Positions 1 to 12,480 of a DNA stretch of 64,000 nucleotides are shown here, piece by piece. Under the pieces are notes generated by a model. The model worked only from the letters and a program-made list of their open reading frames with translations. It was not told the DNA's origin and searched no databases. Numbering within the stretch: the first letter of the stretch is position 1; each line of letters starts with the position of its first letter. The position numbers and the translations under genes were made by a program. The stretch is from Paguma larvata (Eukaryota; Chordata; Mammalia; Carnivora; Viverridae), in the NCBI GenBank assembly GCA_030068075.1, contig CM057826.1:96647804-96711803 (forward strand), written 5' to 3'.

Positions 1-754
1 GCTAGGAGGATGGCATGCACTATTAGGTTTGCCTGTTAGGGGCAGGATATTATAACAGTATTTGGCAGGAACACCCAGAGAACAAACGCAGCCTTTTGTG
101 CATCTTTCCCACCTCTCTGCCACCTTTCTCAGGGAGCTGATGATGCTGGTGGGGCTCAGGGTGCTGACACCGCTTCTGCACTTGAGGGCCAACTTCACGG
201 TGTGGCCAGAGGATTCTTTGCTCTCTGCTTTCTAGTCCCTCCTTTGTGTAGGAATAAACAGTGCTCACAAACATACATCACGAACATCACAAACGGTGCT
301 CACAAGACATATACTCAGGCATGTCCAATAGTCAAAAGGATCCTTTATACTTAGCCTTATTTAAATCAAGGGCTCAGAGCATTTCATACACACTAACTCG
401 GTAACCTTCTTCTAAGCCGGGGGGAGGGGGAGGTCGTAAAATGAGGTTAGACAATCCGAGAGGACTGGTTTTATCATAATGGCTGGGAACCTGAGTGGCA
501 AAGCATCAATATAGAATAATCCAATTAAGGTATCAGGGTTGGGAAATCGTGTTCCTACTTTTCAGATTAAAAAACGAAAGCAGAGAGCAATCACATAATC
601 TGGATTTGCAATCAGATAATCAGAAAATCTGACCAAAGGAAAGGCCGGGCAGAGAACCAGATACCTGAAATCCTCCAACACATTCCACTCCCCGCTACAG
701 TTAAAGCAGTCATCGGTGGGATGACGAAATCAATCCAATCAAGTGGTGGTGAAA
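1..754. other. Unique non-coding stretch, no gene seen
   Basis: No SINE or LINE head or tail is recognisable here, and the only open frames are short with no familiar protein features. A small purine run (g/a) occurs near 419-432. It may be intergenic or intronic; the sequence gives no further clue. Confidence 0.5.
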
Positions 755-1440
755 TATAGATGACATAAAATTTACCATCTAAACCATATTTAGTTGCACA
801 GTTGTGCACATTAAACCATATTTAGTTGCACATTGTCTACAGTCACATTGTACAAGCTATTGCCAAAATTCTTTTGATCTGGTAAAATTGAAACTCTGTA
901 CCCAATAAACCACAACTCCTACTGCCCCCTCCCTCCAGTCTCTGGCAACCAGCATTCTACTCTTTGTTTCTATGAATTTGATTACTCTAGGTATCTCGTG
1001 TAAGTGTACTCATGTAGTATTTATCTTTTTGTGGCCGGTTTATTGCAGTTTGCCTAATGTCCTCAAGATTCATCCATAGTGTAGCATGTGCCAGAATGTC
1101 CTTTTTTTTAAAAATTTTTCTAATGTTTATTTATCTTTTGAGAGAAAGAGTACGAGCAGGGAAGGGACAGAGAGAGAGAGAGAGAGAGAGAGAGAATCTG
1201 AAGCAGACTCCAGGCTCTGAGCTGTCAGCACAGAGCCCAACGTGGGGCTTGACCCCGTGAATCGTGAGATCACGACCTGAGCCGAAGTCGGACACTCAAC
1301 CGACTGAGCCACCCAGGCGCCCCAGAATGTCCTCCTTTTTTAAGACTGAATAATATTCCTTTGCAGTATGTGTCACATCTCATTTATCCATCCATCCATC
1401 AATGGACAAAAAGCATTCATTACTTTGTAAGGCAAGTATT
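755..1440 (-). mobile_element. L1 LINE 3' region fragment, antisense, split by a SINE
   Basis: The + strand reads like the reverse complement of an old mammalian L1 3' region, with phrases such as 'ctctggcaaccagcattcta' and 'ctgaataatattcctttg'. The copy is interrupted by a SINE at about 1,103-1,321, whose 12-bp target duplication falls inside the L1 text, so the L1 is older than the SINE. A 32-bp local tandem duplication sits near its left end (780-832). The left boundary is approximate. Confidence 0.8.
1103..1321 (-). mobile_element. CAN-SINE (feliform tRNA-Lys type)
   Basis: The tRNA-like head reads on the minus strand from 1,321 leftwards, and the A-tail (a T-rich run on +) lies at about 1,103-1,120. 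The CT-rich body appears on + as a pure (GA)n run at about 1,170-1,194. Target duplication 'ccagaatgtcct' flanks it at 1,091-1,102 and 1,322-1,333. It is inserted into an antisense L1. Confidence 0.95.
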
Positions 1441-1929
1441 TTTTTATCCAACGTTTTGTGTAGGTTACATATTCACATGGTTCAAAACTCTAACTGTACA
1501 GAAAAGTAAATAGAAAGAGTTTCCCTTCTGCTTTTGTCGCCTAGTCACCTAGCTCCTTTCCTCAAAAGGCACCAATGCAAATCCTTTCTTCAAGGTCTTG
1601 CAGCATCGTTATACATGGTAGACAGGATGTGGGGGACAGAAATACACGTGTCGCAGAGGGCTTGGGAAGAGAGGCCTGAGGTCTTCCTTAGGGGTGGTGG
1701 CCCCATATTCATGGGGCATCAGAGTAGGTTAGAGGAAAAGTGTCAGTGGAGACCATGCCTCAAGGTCATGAGTCAGGCCCCACCTTTCCCTAGAAGTCCA
1801 TCCTGACTACCTCAACCCTGGAGACCCTTGGGTTTTCTCCAACCAACGTATTCTCCCTGCACATCCCCACAGATGACCTTGCCCTTGTGGGAGATGACTT
1901 TTCACTTGGGTCTTGTCTTTCAAGTAATA
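1441..1929. other. Mostly unique stretch with possible old LINE remnant at left
   Basis: About 1,441-1,575 resembles the 3' part of an ancient mammalian LINE ('cacatggttcaaaactct' followed by 'gtcacctagctcctttcct'), but the family cannot be fixed by eye. The remainder shows no recognised gene or repeat. The 90-codon open frame at 1,534-1,806 has no recognisable protein feature. Confidence 0.4.
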
Positions 1930-2165
1930 TTAGCCCACCCTCATAGAGCACAGTCTATGTGTCCAACACTGTTCTAAACCTGGGTGTATATCCAATTATT
2001 TAATCCTCATAGTGACCCTATATGGAAGGGGCTATTTCTATACCCTTTCTACCAAGAGGAGTAGAGGCACAAAATAATTTAACAAGTTGCCCAAAGTTCA
2101 CACAGTGGTAGGACCTAGATTCAAACCCAGGCACTTTGGTGTCAGAATCTATGCTGGTAACCATC
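1930..2165 (-). mobile_element. MIR-family SINE relic
   Basis: The + strand contains the reverse complement of the MIR core: 'gttgcccaaagttcacacag' and then 'attcaaacccaggcac' (the head). The MIR-like left part reads 'caacactgttctaaacctgg'. It is strongly diverged, as expected of this pre-eutherian family. Confidence 0.75.
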
Positions 2166-5100
2166 CTGAGTGGAATGGAAGCCCCTTAAAGGCCACATTT
2201 CCATCTACCTACCCTGCCCCCCAACCCATGGAAAATGTCAGAATCTTAGTATCATTCCTACAGGACAGTGGGCAATAGGACTACTGGCTATGTTACAGTT
2301 CAGGTTAGGTGCACTTGGACTTCATAAAGGTGTTATGACCTCTTATGGGTTACATGGCCAAGGCTACTTTTGGGTATAGACCACAACTGTCTTTTTCTTG
2401 CCATCTTCCCCTTTTTGCCACTGTATGCCCTTTCTCCCAAGGAGTGTTGGTGAACCTGCTGGCTCTCCAGGAAAGATGTGGTCAGAGCTATGCAAGCCCA
2501 TGTCACCTGCAGTCTAGACGTGGACCTCAAACTGAGGGGAGCAGGGCAGGCAGGCTTTCCCAAGGTTGGGGTGTCCCTGGGGTGCTGGGCACCTGGGAGG
2601 TGCTATTCCCACCGCTTTAGGCGGGAATGGGGAAGCAAGAACTTAGCTTTGCAAACAGATGGAGATTTACACGGTAAATTACTGCCCTTTCATTCACCGA
2701 TGGTTTCTTAGGAAGGAGAGGAAGGGAGAGAGAGAAAAACAAGAGCTGGACCTCCTGGGGCAGCATGAATTAAGCATTGGGTGACAGGAATTTCTGCCCA
2801 GCTCATTCCCCTCACCCCAAGTGCACTACAGCAGAGCCTTTTCTCACACACTGGGCATTTGGGGTTTGATTTGTGTCAGGGCTGGGAGTGTTTTGACTCT
2901 CATCTGGAAGTGGGTCAGGGCATTCTACTGTCCTGAAGGCAAAAACCAGCCCTAAACACTACACGGAGAGCAGCCAAGTTATCACCTAGCCGCTTAATGC
3001 CGGGGCTGGCCCAGGCACTCCTGCACACCCTACCCCCTCAAAATCGAGTCAGGGTGATTTACGCCAGGTTAGAAGTAAAAAGGCTGCTTTTAGTTATTTC
3101 ACTCCATGTGCCTCCTACAGGGTGGCCAGCTGGGGAAACACCCGTGTGGGCTGCTCAGGTTTTCGTATTGATTTGCAAAGGCTCCCACTGATCCAAATGT
3201 CATAGCTGGTCTGCTATTCAAAGTTGAAATTCCTTGATGCGGGTCAACTGTCCTGTGCAGACGGAACCTGATGACAGTCTCCACGGAAGAGCTGGTATGA
3301 AGTCTGATTCTAAAGGGACATGACAGATCTTCAAACAAAGAAATTGGAACGTGCGTATTTGCAGTGGTTACCTGTGAGGTCGACGCTGACGTTTTTCTTG
3401 CTCACAACGGCTTTGGGATCTTTCTCGGCAACTCCGGAACTTACAGGACCTTCTTTTCTGGCATGCCTGAGAAGTAGCAAAGGTTCGTGTTTCTGAAGGT
3501 GGGTTTAAATTTTGGAAAATGTCAAAAATAATTCAAAGCCACGTCTGATGAAGCAGGCCAAAAATCAAAAATCGTTGGATACGTGAAGCTAAAAAGCATA
3601 ATTATGAAGTCGTGTATCTAATGTCCCTCCCAGACGAGCCCTGAAGACCTCCCAAAAGAATAGGGCTGTTTTTAGGCAGTCATAACATCTTGCATTATTG
3701 ACACCAACTTCGAAGGGCCAGTATCTACTTGGCTAAATAGGTTGTGAATTACTTATTTTTAAAAAATCAGGCTTATTACTTAAAATCATACATATTTATA
3801 TAAAAACTCCTCCTCTTAAACAACCATGTGATTTTTTGTTGCTGTATAAGCTTATTACCTAGCGCTCTTTTCCCTTTATTTATCATAGGCCATTAATTTA
3901 TTTCAATAGCCCCTACCATTGCTCCTGAGTTTTCCTTGGCAGCCGTCCAGTTCCTGAATGTACTGCCGAGCAAGGAGCAAGTAGTTTATCATAACAAGGG
4001 GCTGGGATTATTGTTGAGAAAAGCAGAGGGAGGTCACGTCTGCACCGCCGCCCAGGCCAGCTGAGCTGCAGACGAGAGGCTGGAATTTGCTTCGGGCTTC
4101 TTTTCTGTCCCGTGCAGTCTTTCGGGGAGGTCATCCCGTGCTGCTCAGTTCTTTTGTGCTTTGCTGAGTCCTCAGCTGTGCCTGGTATCCGGCTGGGCAC
4201 CTCTGAGAAGGGGAACATGGCTGGCCGCCTCGAGTCCAGGTGCGGGAAAGGCAGGTACCGTGAAGGAGGTGCAGAAGACGCTGTAGACTTATGTGAAGGG
4301 AGAGACCCGACCACGGAGACGGAAGAAGGGGCCCCGAAGGGGCGACATCTGAGACCCAGCCCTCAGAGGGTGGCGATGGCAGGCTGGCTGGAGCCGGCTT
4401 GCTGCAGGACCTGCGGCCACCCGCCCTTCCTCGGAGAACGGAGTTCCCAGCCAAGCACTGACAGCTGGGCCAGTTCTGCGTCTGGGATTACAGCATTAGG
4501 TGAGAAGTTAATCACAAACATGAATCAGCCTTGTTTTTTCCTTCTCGGCTCGGCTCCCGAGCTCTGCAGGGGAGTGGGCAGGGCCCCTCGCTGGATGTAC
4601 AGGAAGTCATACTGGGGGGAAACATGAAGCCAGCCATTTCTCACCAGAGCCAAGCTGTTACCTGTGTCTGGAGATTGCAGGGGGACCGACCACGCTACCT
4701 AGGGGTGGAATCCCCTCGGCATGGTCGGCAGGAAGGAGAACTGTGTCACGGGCCAACCGACTTATCCGTTTCCACCCAGGCTGTGCCTACTGGGCATTTT
4801 TGGAAGCCAAGGAGCCCCACCCCAGCTCTGCAGCTCCCCCTGGGCTGAGTGGTACCTAGGTCAGAAAGCCTTCCTGGCTAAAGTTTCTGTTCTCTCTCTT
4901 TTCTCCCAGCCCTGGGGGTCAGTTTATATAGAAAACCCACTTCTCATTCAAAGCAGCAGGACTGGGTGAGACCAGTGATTCTGCCAAAAACCCCTCCTTC
5001 CCCAACCCACTGCAGGAATGTCCCACACAGTCACTACCCTTACGTTTCCTCACATTCGTACAGCGTCCACAGTCATCCCACAGCCTGATCTTCACAGGGT

Positions 5101-6899
5101 GGTTGTCGCTTATAAACACCAGTGATGGGGTCGGTGTCCCCTGCCCTGGGACCCCCCCTTGCCCTCCGTTTACAGATTTGGTGAATGCCTCCCGTGGCTG
5201 TCTCCATGCTGACCCTACAGGGCAGCCATTTAGCGAATGCTGTGCTTGGCTCAGAGTCATGCCATCACGAAATATTTTCCTTCCTTCTGAATTCCGTTTG
5301 CGAAACCCTCAGCTGCCAGCAGTTCTTTAGAAAGAAAAGGCCTCAATGTCATCAGAGGGAAGTAATCCTCCCCAGAATCTTAGTAAATCTCAGTAGGTAG
5401 CCGGGACTGCAAAGTATTTCGTTTCTTTGTTTCTTTTCAATTTTTTTTAAGGCATTAAAGTTACTGCATACAAGTAGTTAATCAGAAAGCTTTAGTGACT
5501 CCGACTTCAGAGGTGATTACACAAGCCCACAAGCGTTCAAGAAATTCTCTGAGTTTGAGTGTCACCTCTATTTATGTAGCAAAAGGAATCTGACTCTTTT
5601 TTCCTTCTGCCCCAAGAAAGTTTCATCTGGAAAACAGGCACTAGGGAGTGCTAGAACCAACAGGGTTTCTTGCTATCAAAACCTAAAGCAAGTCAGTCCC
5701 ACCGCCGGCATCAAATTAGAAGTGAATTTGGACGGCTTGATCCAGAAAGGAGAACTTGCAAAGGTGGTGTGGCATGGTCCAGAATACAGCGAGATGGGTA
5801 GTTGGAGATCAAGACGGATCGAGAGAGGACTGAATAGGGATGCGAGGAACACACAGGAAAGGCATGAAAAACATTCAAGGAACTGTTTGTTCTCCCTTCT
5901 AAGCGCACTGAGTGGCTGCAGGAAACGGTCAAGATAACTTGTGCGACTGGACACCAGTGTGTCCTTTCAGCCTAGACAAACATACACCAGAGGTTGTGCA
6001 CACACTGCACCCTCAAAGTCAAAGTCGCTCGTTATCAACGAAGCCCACACTCCCATCTGGGCAGAGGCAGAAAGACGGCAGACAGACGGACACGCACAGC
6101 CTCACCTGAGACATGAATAAACAAGCATGCTGTCCAAAGCTGTCACCTCTATCCGTAACAGACTGCAGGTCAGCCTCTTTCAGGCTTCTCCCAGTGTCCG
6201 TCAAAGCGAATTGTTCGCTGAGACCTCTTTTTTGACTTTCAACACAATTGAACACGTTAGCAGACCAGCTTAGGAGGGGTTTGCCAGGCTGCGGGGTTTT
6301 GCCTCCTTTGGTGGGAGAATTGGGGCATAGTGGTTAGGAGAGCTGATGCAGGAGGAGCTGGGTGAGGAGATGGGGTGGGGGTGGGCAACTTGAGGGATTA
6401 AGACCATCACTTATGAAAAGCTCTGTGCCTCAATGGCATAAGGCCAACCTCAGGAACCCAGTTCATGGAAGTCTCCATGGAAGCTGGATGCCTCTTGCTC
6501 CGGCTCCCTCTGTTTCAGCCCTGGGCAAGCCAGCGGTGGAGCACTCGGTGACGATGTTGGATGGGGAGTTCCAACAGACAGTTTCTGGTTTCAGAGGAGA
6601 CTTGAGAACAGGCCCTTGGGAAATTGAGGACATACTAGATTCTTCCCAAACCCTGTAGCTTGGCCAACTTCTAACCTAAATTCTTATTCCTGCCCACTTG
6701 AGAGCCCCCAGAAATTTTCACCTGAATGAAGCCCACCTCAGGCGCAGTGGTTTTGCATGTTCAACAGCCAAGGCGTCCCAGTAGATGCAACTAGCTTTCC
6801 AGGTAAAGGAACGAGTTTTTTGGTTTTTTGGTTTTTTTTTTTTTTAATGTATCAGATTTCCTTCATACAGATTCAAGTGAAAAAATTAGTCCTCTAATT
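2166..6899. other. Long unique stretch, no gene or clear repeat seen
   Basis: 4.7 kb with no CAN-SINE, L1 or LTR that I can recognise. Several open frames of 60-170 codons overlap one another on both strands around 4,112-4,850, where local GC content is raised. None shows a domain, signal peptide or convincing codon pattern. AT-rich segments lie near 3,740-3,900. Confidence 0.5.
4020..4460. promoter_or_regulatory. Weak CpG-rich segment
   Basis: GC-rich text with CpG in nearly every line, for example 'caccgccgcccagg', 'ggccgcctcgag' and 'ccccgaaggggcgac'. By a rough hand count there are about two dozen CpGs in some 430 bp, near the usual island threshold and well above the flanks. No core promoter motif stands out. 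It could be a small distal regulatory island or simply a GC-rich patch. Confidence 0.3.
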
Positions 6900-6910
6900 C
6901 TGAAGGATGA

Positions 6911-7121
6911 TTTTTTTTTTAAGTTTATTCCTGACAGACAGAGAGAGACAGAGCATGAGCATGGGAGGGGCAGAGAGAGAGGGGGAGACACAGAATCCGA
7001 AGCAGGCTCCGGGCTCTGAGCTGTCAGCACAGAGCCTGAGGTGGGGCTCAAACCCACAAACAGTGAGATCATGACCTGAGCCAAAGTCAGACACTTAAGC
7101 GACTGAGCCACCCAGGTGTTC
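6911..7121 (-). mobile_element. CAN-SINE (feliform tRNA-Lys type)
   Basis: The head lies at the right ('cgactgagccacccaggtg' on +) and the T-rich complement of the A-tail at the left. The target duplication 'ctgaaggatgattttt' at 6,900-6,915 matches 7,122-7,137 with one difference, so the tail overlaps the left copy. Confidence 0.95.
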
Positions 7122-7137
7122 CTGAAGGACGATTTTT

Positions 7138-8994
7138 AAAAATACTAACATTTCAATTCAGAAAATAGAAGTAACTTTTATGAATTTTTCAGCCACTTTT
7201 CCAAATACTTTCCTTTTACTCACCTGGTCTTTAGACACAAAACACATAGTTAAGTGCCCTCATTTACAGTGAACTAGATACACAGATGTCCCCCCAGTCC
7301 CCGCCAAGAGATTGTTGGTGTATGGAACCAACATGTCTTGAATGACTCATGTTCAAGGAAGTGTCAGAGTGGAGGAAATGGTGTGCGGTACACAGCCTTC
7401 TGGCAGGTTCTGTCACCATCCGTTCTGCCCATCCTGCTCAGTGGTGGGAGAGGAGCAACATTCTGCATGCGGGCATTCAGAGGCCTTTCCAGAGAAGCCA
7501 GAGTGCTGATCCACCGAGGGAGTGATCCGATGCCAGGAACTGAAAAAACATTGCAGAATGTTCAGCACAAAAGTGATCCGCTAATGGGCCTACAACCCCC
7601 AGAAGACCCAGCACTTTTTCAGATGTACAAGAAGCAACCGAACAGCTCAGGGCTCATCCAAAATTTATAACACAATCAATCCATTCCATATGTTTCTGCA
7701 CTTGGAAGAGACTTTGGGTGTGTTTAAATGCTGATGAGAAAGAGCTAGTCACAAAGAAGAGAGGTCGAAGATACAGGAAAGAGGATGACCAACGGGAGGA
7801 AGACCCGGGAAGAGGCAGGACGCTAGAATCACGCCAGGCACCAGGACGCCAGGCACCAGGACTGGTCAAAAAAAGGGGAAAGGCAAACAAACAGGTCAAA
7901 AGCTACCAGTGGGTTTGTGAGTTTGCAAGGAGTCAAGGACTCTGAGACTGGACACCGTTGCACCCATTTCTGTGTATAGGAAAGAGTTCTCTCAGATCAC
8001 TCCAGGATTTTTGCAAGTGAAACACGGGAACTGTCCAAGAGGGAGGGAACAATGGTGAGAGGTCCGGGCTCTGAAAAAAGCAAGGTTATATGACAAGTTC
8101 CTTACGTTTGTAGGTTGAGTTGTTGTTGTTGTTGATGTTGTTTTCCCAAAACGTTTCACTTTGGAGTGCTTAGGGTTAATCAGAGAAGCCTGAAAACATT
8201 CTGAGGATGTCACCTCCCAGACTGCCCAGAGAAGACAGGTTCAGCAGATTCAGGAAGCAGAGCCCCCTTCCCCCGCCCGCCCAGGCAAGTCAGCCCAGGC
8301 CTGGGTGTAATGCCTCCCGCTCAGGAGGAAGGATGCCAGGGGGAGCTGCTGCCTAACACATATCGCGTTCTACCCGGAAATATCCTTTCAGTGTGCGTAT
8401 GCAAATGATGCCCTTCCTCCATCAGTTTGGAAATGAAACCGCGCATGCCCAGTTTGTTTCGGATGAGAGCTTCTTCCACTGAGGGTTTGTTTTTACACTG
8501 CTTCTCACAGACCTGGCACACAGCAGTCACGTAAAAAAACTCACGGAACCAATAAATGACTGACTGTCTAAAGGACAGTTAAGTACCCGTAGAGTAAAAA
8601 TGGGAAAATAATTTGGAAATGACTGAAAATCCCATTGATTCCACCCTTAGGGATTAAAGGGTTAGCTTTACTTTCGACCTAAGGATTTGAAACCCTTGAC
8701 TCCATGACCTGTGCCCTGTGAGCGTCTTACTTACACAGTCTTTCAGATAGTTGGGTTTTTTTTCTAGGCATATATTCTTTTCTTTCTCCCATTGTACAGG
8801 AGCAGAGTCAAGCAGCACCTCTTAACTTGCGAGCTGTTGTTTTCCTCTTAGCAGTACATTGTAGACACCCTTTTCCGATGTCGGCAGTTATTTTAGTTTT
8901 CAGTCCTAGGTAGTGATAGTGGATGAGGTGGGCATAAGATCACTACCCATGTGAGTATGAGATACGAAGAGAAGGGAAACCCTGGGTACATCTA
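7138..8994. other. Unique stretch with a 15-bp tandem repeat
   Basis: No gene is recognised. It includes a perfect 15-bp tandem pair at 7,831-7,860, a short 'gttgtt' run at 8,120-8,135, and a possible degenerate LINE or MIR end near 8,515-8,565 ('aataaatgactgactg'). Confidence 0.5.
7831..7860. repeat. Perfect 15-bp tandem duplication
   Basis: 'acgccaggcaccagg' occurs twice back to back without a mismatch. It lies outside any recognised transposon and keeps the 75-codon frame at 7,718-7,945 open, adding five codons. It is probably a replication-slippage product. Confidence 0.9.
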
Positions 8995-9175
8995 CATTTA
9001 AGCAACGAGCAGAAGACGAAAGGACCCATGAGACCCTAGAAAGTGGGCCAACGAAGCATGGAGAAAAAAGCATAGAGACACAGTATCACAGAAGTTAAGA
9101 AGGAGAAAATTTCAAGGAAGAGGGAGTAGCCAGTGGCTCGAACATTGCCGAGAGGTTTCAGAAGCCAAGGGCTGA
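8995..9175 (-). mobile_element. Probable L2 LINE fragment, antisense
   Basis: 'tttcaaggaagagggagtag' followed by 'attgccgagaggtttcag' reads like the reverse complement of the L2 reverse-transcriptase region. Boundaries are vague and divergence is high. Confidence 0.45.
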
Positions 9176-12100
9176 GAGGCAGAATTTGATTCAGCAAAAG
9201 GCAAGTTACTCCCTTTACATTTTCCTGCCTGCCTCAGTTACCTCAGGCTGTGAACTGAGGAAAGAGAATCCTGTTCTACCAGCCAGACAGGAGCATCCCT
9301 TGGGATGGTGTGAAGATTGTGCTTGGAAAGAGTATTGGTTAGAATTGCATTTCACTGCATTTAAGAGACATCAAAACACCAAGTCTTAACCAAATGGGTT
9401 TTATTTTGCTTAGTTAAGGAAGTTTTGAGACAAGCCGTCAAGAGCTGTTATAAACGTTGAAGGTAGACATCGAGGACCCCCAGACCTTTGGCTCTTTATT
9501 CGTGTGCGGGTTTCATCCTCGTGGTTGCAGAATGGCTGCCCTGCCTCCAGCCATCATTCCTACCAAGAAGAAGAGAAAAACACATGCAAATCCCCATATT
9601 ATCTGAGTCTGTCCATTTCCATCAGAAGCCCCCATCCTGTAGACTTTGCTTACAGGTCATTAGCCCAAATTGGGTGACACGGCTGCTCCGATGTGTAGGG
9701 GAGTCTGGGGATGTGAGTATTTTCACCTGAGCACATTGCCAGCCATTTCTTCTGGCAAGAGAGGAGAGAACCGATACTGGGGAAGCAACCAGCAATATCG
9801 TCTATGGGGCGATTATGTGAGAAAGGTTAGGCTTGAACCTAACAGCCTGCAGCCTTCTTAGATTTATTACTTTCCTTTGTGAGAGACAAAAATATTAAAG
9901 CAATCCATTCGATTCTAATTCTAACAGGAAGTAAAGAATAAATCACGATCAGCCCTGGGCTAGTTTTCCTCATAAAATGGGGGGGCACTTAGAGGGATCC
10001 GTGTCCGCTAAACCTCTGTGTTCCAGCGCTTTTGGTTTTATTGACGGGGCTCTCCTATTTTTTAAAATTAAATTCCACCTTGCAAAAGTAGTTGGAAAAA
10101 TTCAAGCACGCGAGTTGCTAAGAAACCCGAGGGGCTTTATTGGGTGAGCGGCCTGGGGCCTGCCTGACTGAATTTCTCTGGCCTGATGACAGACATGCCT
10201 GAAACCTGTTTAATCTCCAAAGCTGTGCGGAGGTGGGCAGAGTTTCAGCCCTGAGCAGAGGGCGATACCCCATCACAGGCTGTGGCAAGTTCTGCCCAAG
10301 AGGCACTGCCAGTCCTCGGAGGTAAAAAGAGAAGCCAAACTCTGCGGAAGTACAGAAAAGGGTTTTCCACCGTTCTTCAATTAGGCGGCAACCCTGCCAG
10401 AGCAGTTCCATCTTCTGCGAGAACCCTCTGCCCTCACCCTGCGAAGGCTTTCTCCCCGAGGTGGCTGTTCTCAGACCAACAGGCTGCTGGGGGAAAGGTC
10501 TGTGCGATGCAGCCTGTGGGCTCCGAGGCGGTCTGTGGATGCAGGGTGGGTGTGCTTTTCCTCCAGGCCTCCGCCATTTTTCTGCCCCTCCCCGCTCACT
10601 GCTGGCATGATATCTTTGTGAGCTCAATTGAGCACGGGCCAGATGCCCTTCATCTAAATGAGCAAGTGCTTTCTGGGACTGGGCCTGCTGCAAGAATAGC
10701 CGAGCAGAGAGCTCCGTGAGCGCGCCAAACCCGGGCGGCCGAAAAGGAACACCATATTATTTTAAGAGGACTGTGCCTGCCAGCCCATGGTCAGACTCCA
10801 GGAAGAGGCAGAGTCGCATCGCAGGATCCTCATTCCTGTGCAGCCCTCCCTGCCCGGCACCCTCCAGCTGAAGATGAGAGATGGCTCTGGGGAAATTCCA
10901 TTCCGTAATTCATTTAAGCAGGATAAACAGAGCTCCCGCTCTGGAAGATTCGGCCCAGAGCTCAAGGCGCTTGGAATCTACATGGGGTCTCGGATGTCCA
11001 TGGGAAACGTGGAAGAAAAGGCAGGAGTCAGGCGACATGAGTTGCAGCCGGCCCTGACACCAAAAAGCCATGGGACCTGAGTAAGTGACTTCATCTTGGT
11101 CTCTCATCTGTGAATTGATTCGAGCTGTGTGAAGCCCTGAGGGCTGCAAAGGCTTTTAGAGTTTCCAGACATTTGATTTAAATTTCATTAAAGTGTTTTT
11201 CCAACTGTATATAAAAAAAGAGACACAATCAAATATGATATGTGCCAAATTTTAACCCACTAAAAACTGCTGATGTGTTCATTATAATGCCATATAAACA
11301 CCTCTTTGTGGGTAAACCTTGTAATAAAGCTGTCTTGCCATCTGTCTAATGGAAGAGTATCCCGAGGTTGCAAGGAAAGCTATCTTAAAAAAAAAACAAA
11401 AAACAAAACAACAACAACAAAAAAACCCAACTGTTACCATGTGCAACTATTTATCTGAATGCAGGTTTTTTTTCTTGTCAATATTGTGCAGCCAACTAGT
11501 CCAGAAATAGACTAGATGCAGATTAGATGACTGTTCCTATCCACCTAAGTTCACTTTGGGGGGGGTCAAAATAGCCTTATTATACTCATGAGAGCCTATA
11601 ATTTAACATTTTAACTTCAAAATGCATTCATAGGAATAAAGTACTGCTCTTATTTTCTGTGTAGGTGTTCTAATAAGGTTATTTTACCAAACAGTTTGAA
11701 AATTGTTAAAGCAGAGACTGCGGAAGGGGCCTACTGCTTTCTGAGTTTTGGTGGCTGAGTGCCCAGCAGTGGGTCAGGCAGTCACCAAGATAGGATTCCT
11801 CAAGCCATGGGCAGCAGTGGGCAGAAGGGGTTGGGGGGCTGGTGGCTGATGAAACTTTGCACATATCAAACACTCAGTAACTATTGGTTCACTGGCAGAG
11901 CCAAGCTTGGAGGGGGTGTGGGTCATTTCTAGATTTCTGGAAGTTCAGGAACTCACAAATAGGCACAGGCAAAGATGAGGCCATGGCCTAGACAGACAGT
12001 GAGCACATCAGACTGGTTGCTACAAAGTGGTTATGGGGCTGGGGGTGCACTGGGGGAAAAGAACAGAAACCTGCGGACTTTCAAGAGAAACCTCCCAGCG

Positions 12101-12295
12101 GGTAAAGCTTGGTCCTTAGTCTTGCTGCCGATTTTGGAAAATTATCTGTGTAGGACTTCAGGCAGACTTGCTTGCTGTCTGTTCGGCTAGGAGAACCTTG
12201 TTACTGGGGTATCTGATTCCCCTCTGTTGGGAACTGCAAAGAGCACAAATAATCCCCCATCACTGCCTGTTCCTTCATTCAGCCAACTATTGAGA
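9176..12295. other. Unique stretch, no gene supported
   Basis: Overlapping frames on both strands at 10,118-10,719 (191 and 145 codons) coincide with locally raised GC and a small CpG cluster at 10,683-10,745 ('gagcgcgccaaacccgggcg'). Neither frame has a recognisable domain. An A-rich (aac)n run at about 11,385-11,425 has no SINE head beside it. Confidence 0.45.
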
Positions 12296-12480
12296 CAGTG
12301 GTTCTCACAGTAGAGAAATCACCGGGAGAGCTGGTCAACCTCCAGATTCCTGCCCCTTCTCCCACTCCGAGATTCTGATTTACTAGGTTTAGTAAGAGGC
12401 CTGAGAATGTTCATTTCTTGTAAGCTCTCAAGTAAGCCTAATGCTGCTGATCCCTGAACCGCACCAAGTAGCTCTGATTT
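12296..12480 (+). mobile_element. MER5-type (hAT-Charlie) non-autonomous DNA transposon relic
   Basis: It begins with the typical terminus 'cagtggttctcac' and continues with the family's internal text ('gagattctgatttactaggt', 'cctgagaatgttcatttct', 'aatgctgctgatccctg'). It is short and diverged and has no coding capacity, as usual for MER5. Confidence 0.75.

Noticed and set aside
4112..4627. 171-codon plus frame as a gene
   Set aside because: It lies in a CpG-rich patch with competing frames on both strands. Composition is low-complexity and no protein family is recognised.
10118..10719. 191-codon minus frame and 145-codon plus frame as genes
   Set aside because: They overlap on opposite strands in a GC-raised patch, and neither has a recognisable domain, signal peptide or splice context.
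11385..11425. Poly-A tail of a processed pseudogene
   Set aside because: No gene-like sequence or SINE body precedes it and no target duplication is visible. It is a simple A/(aac)n run.
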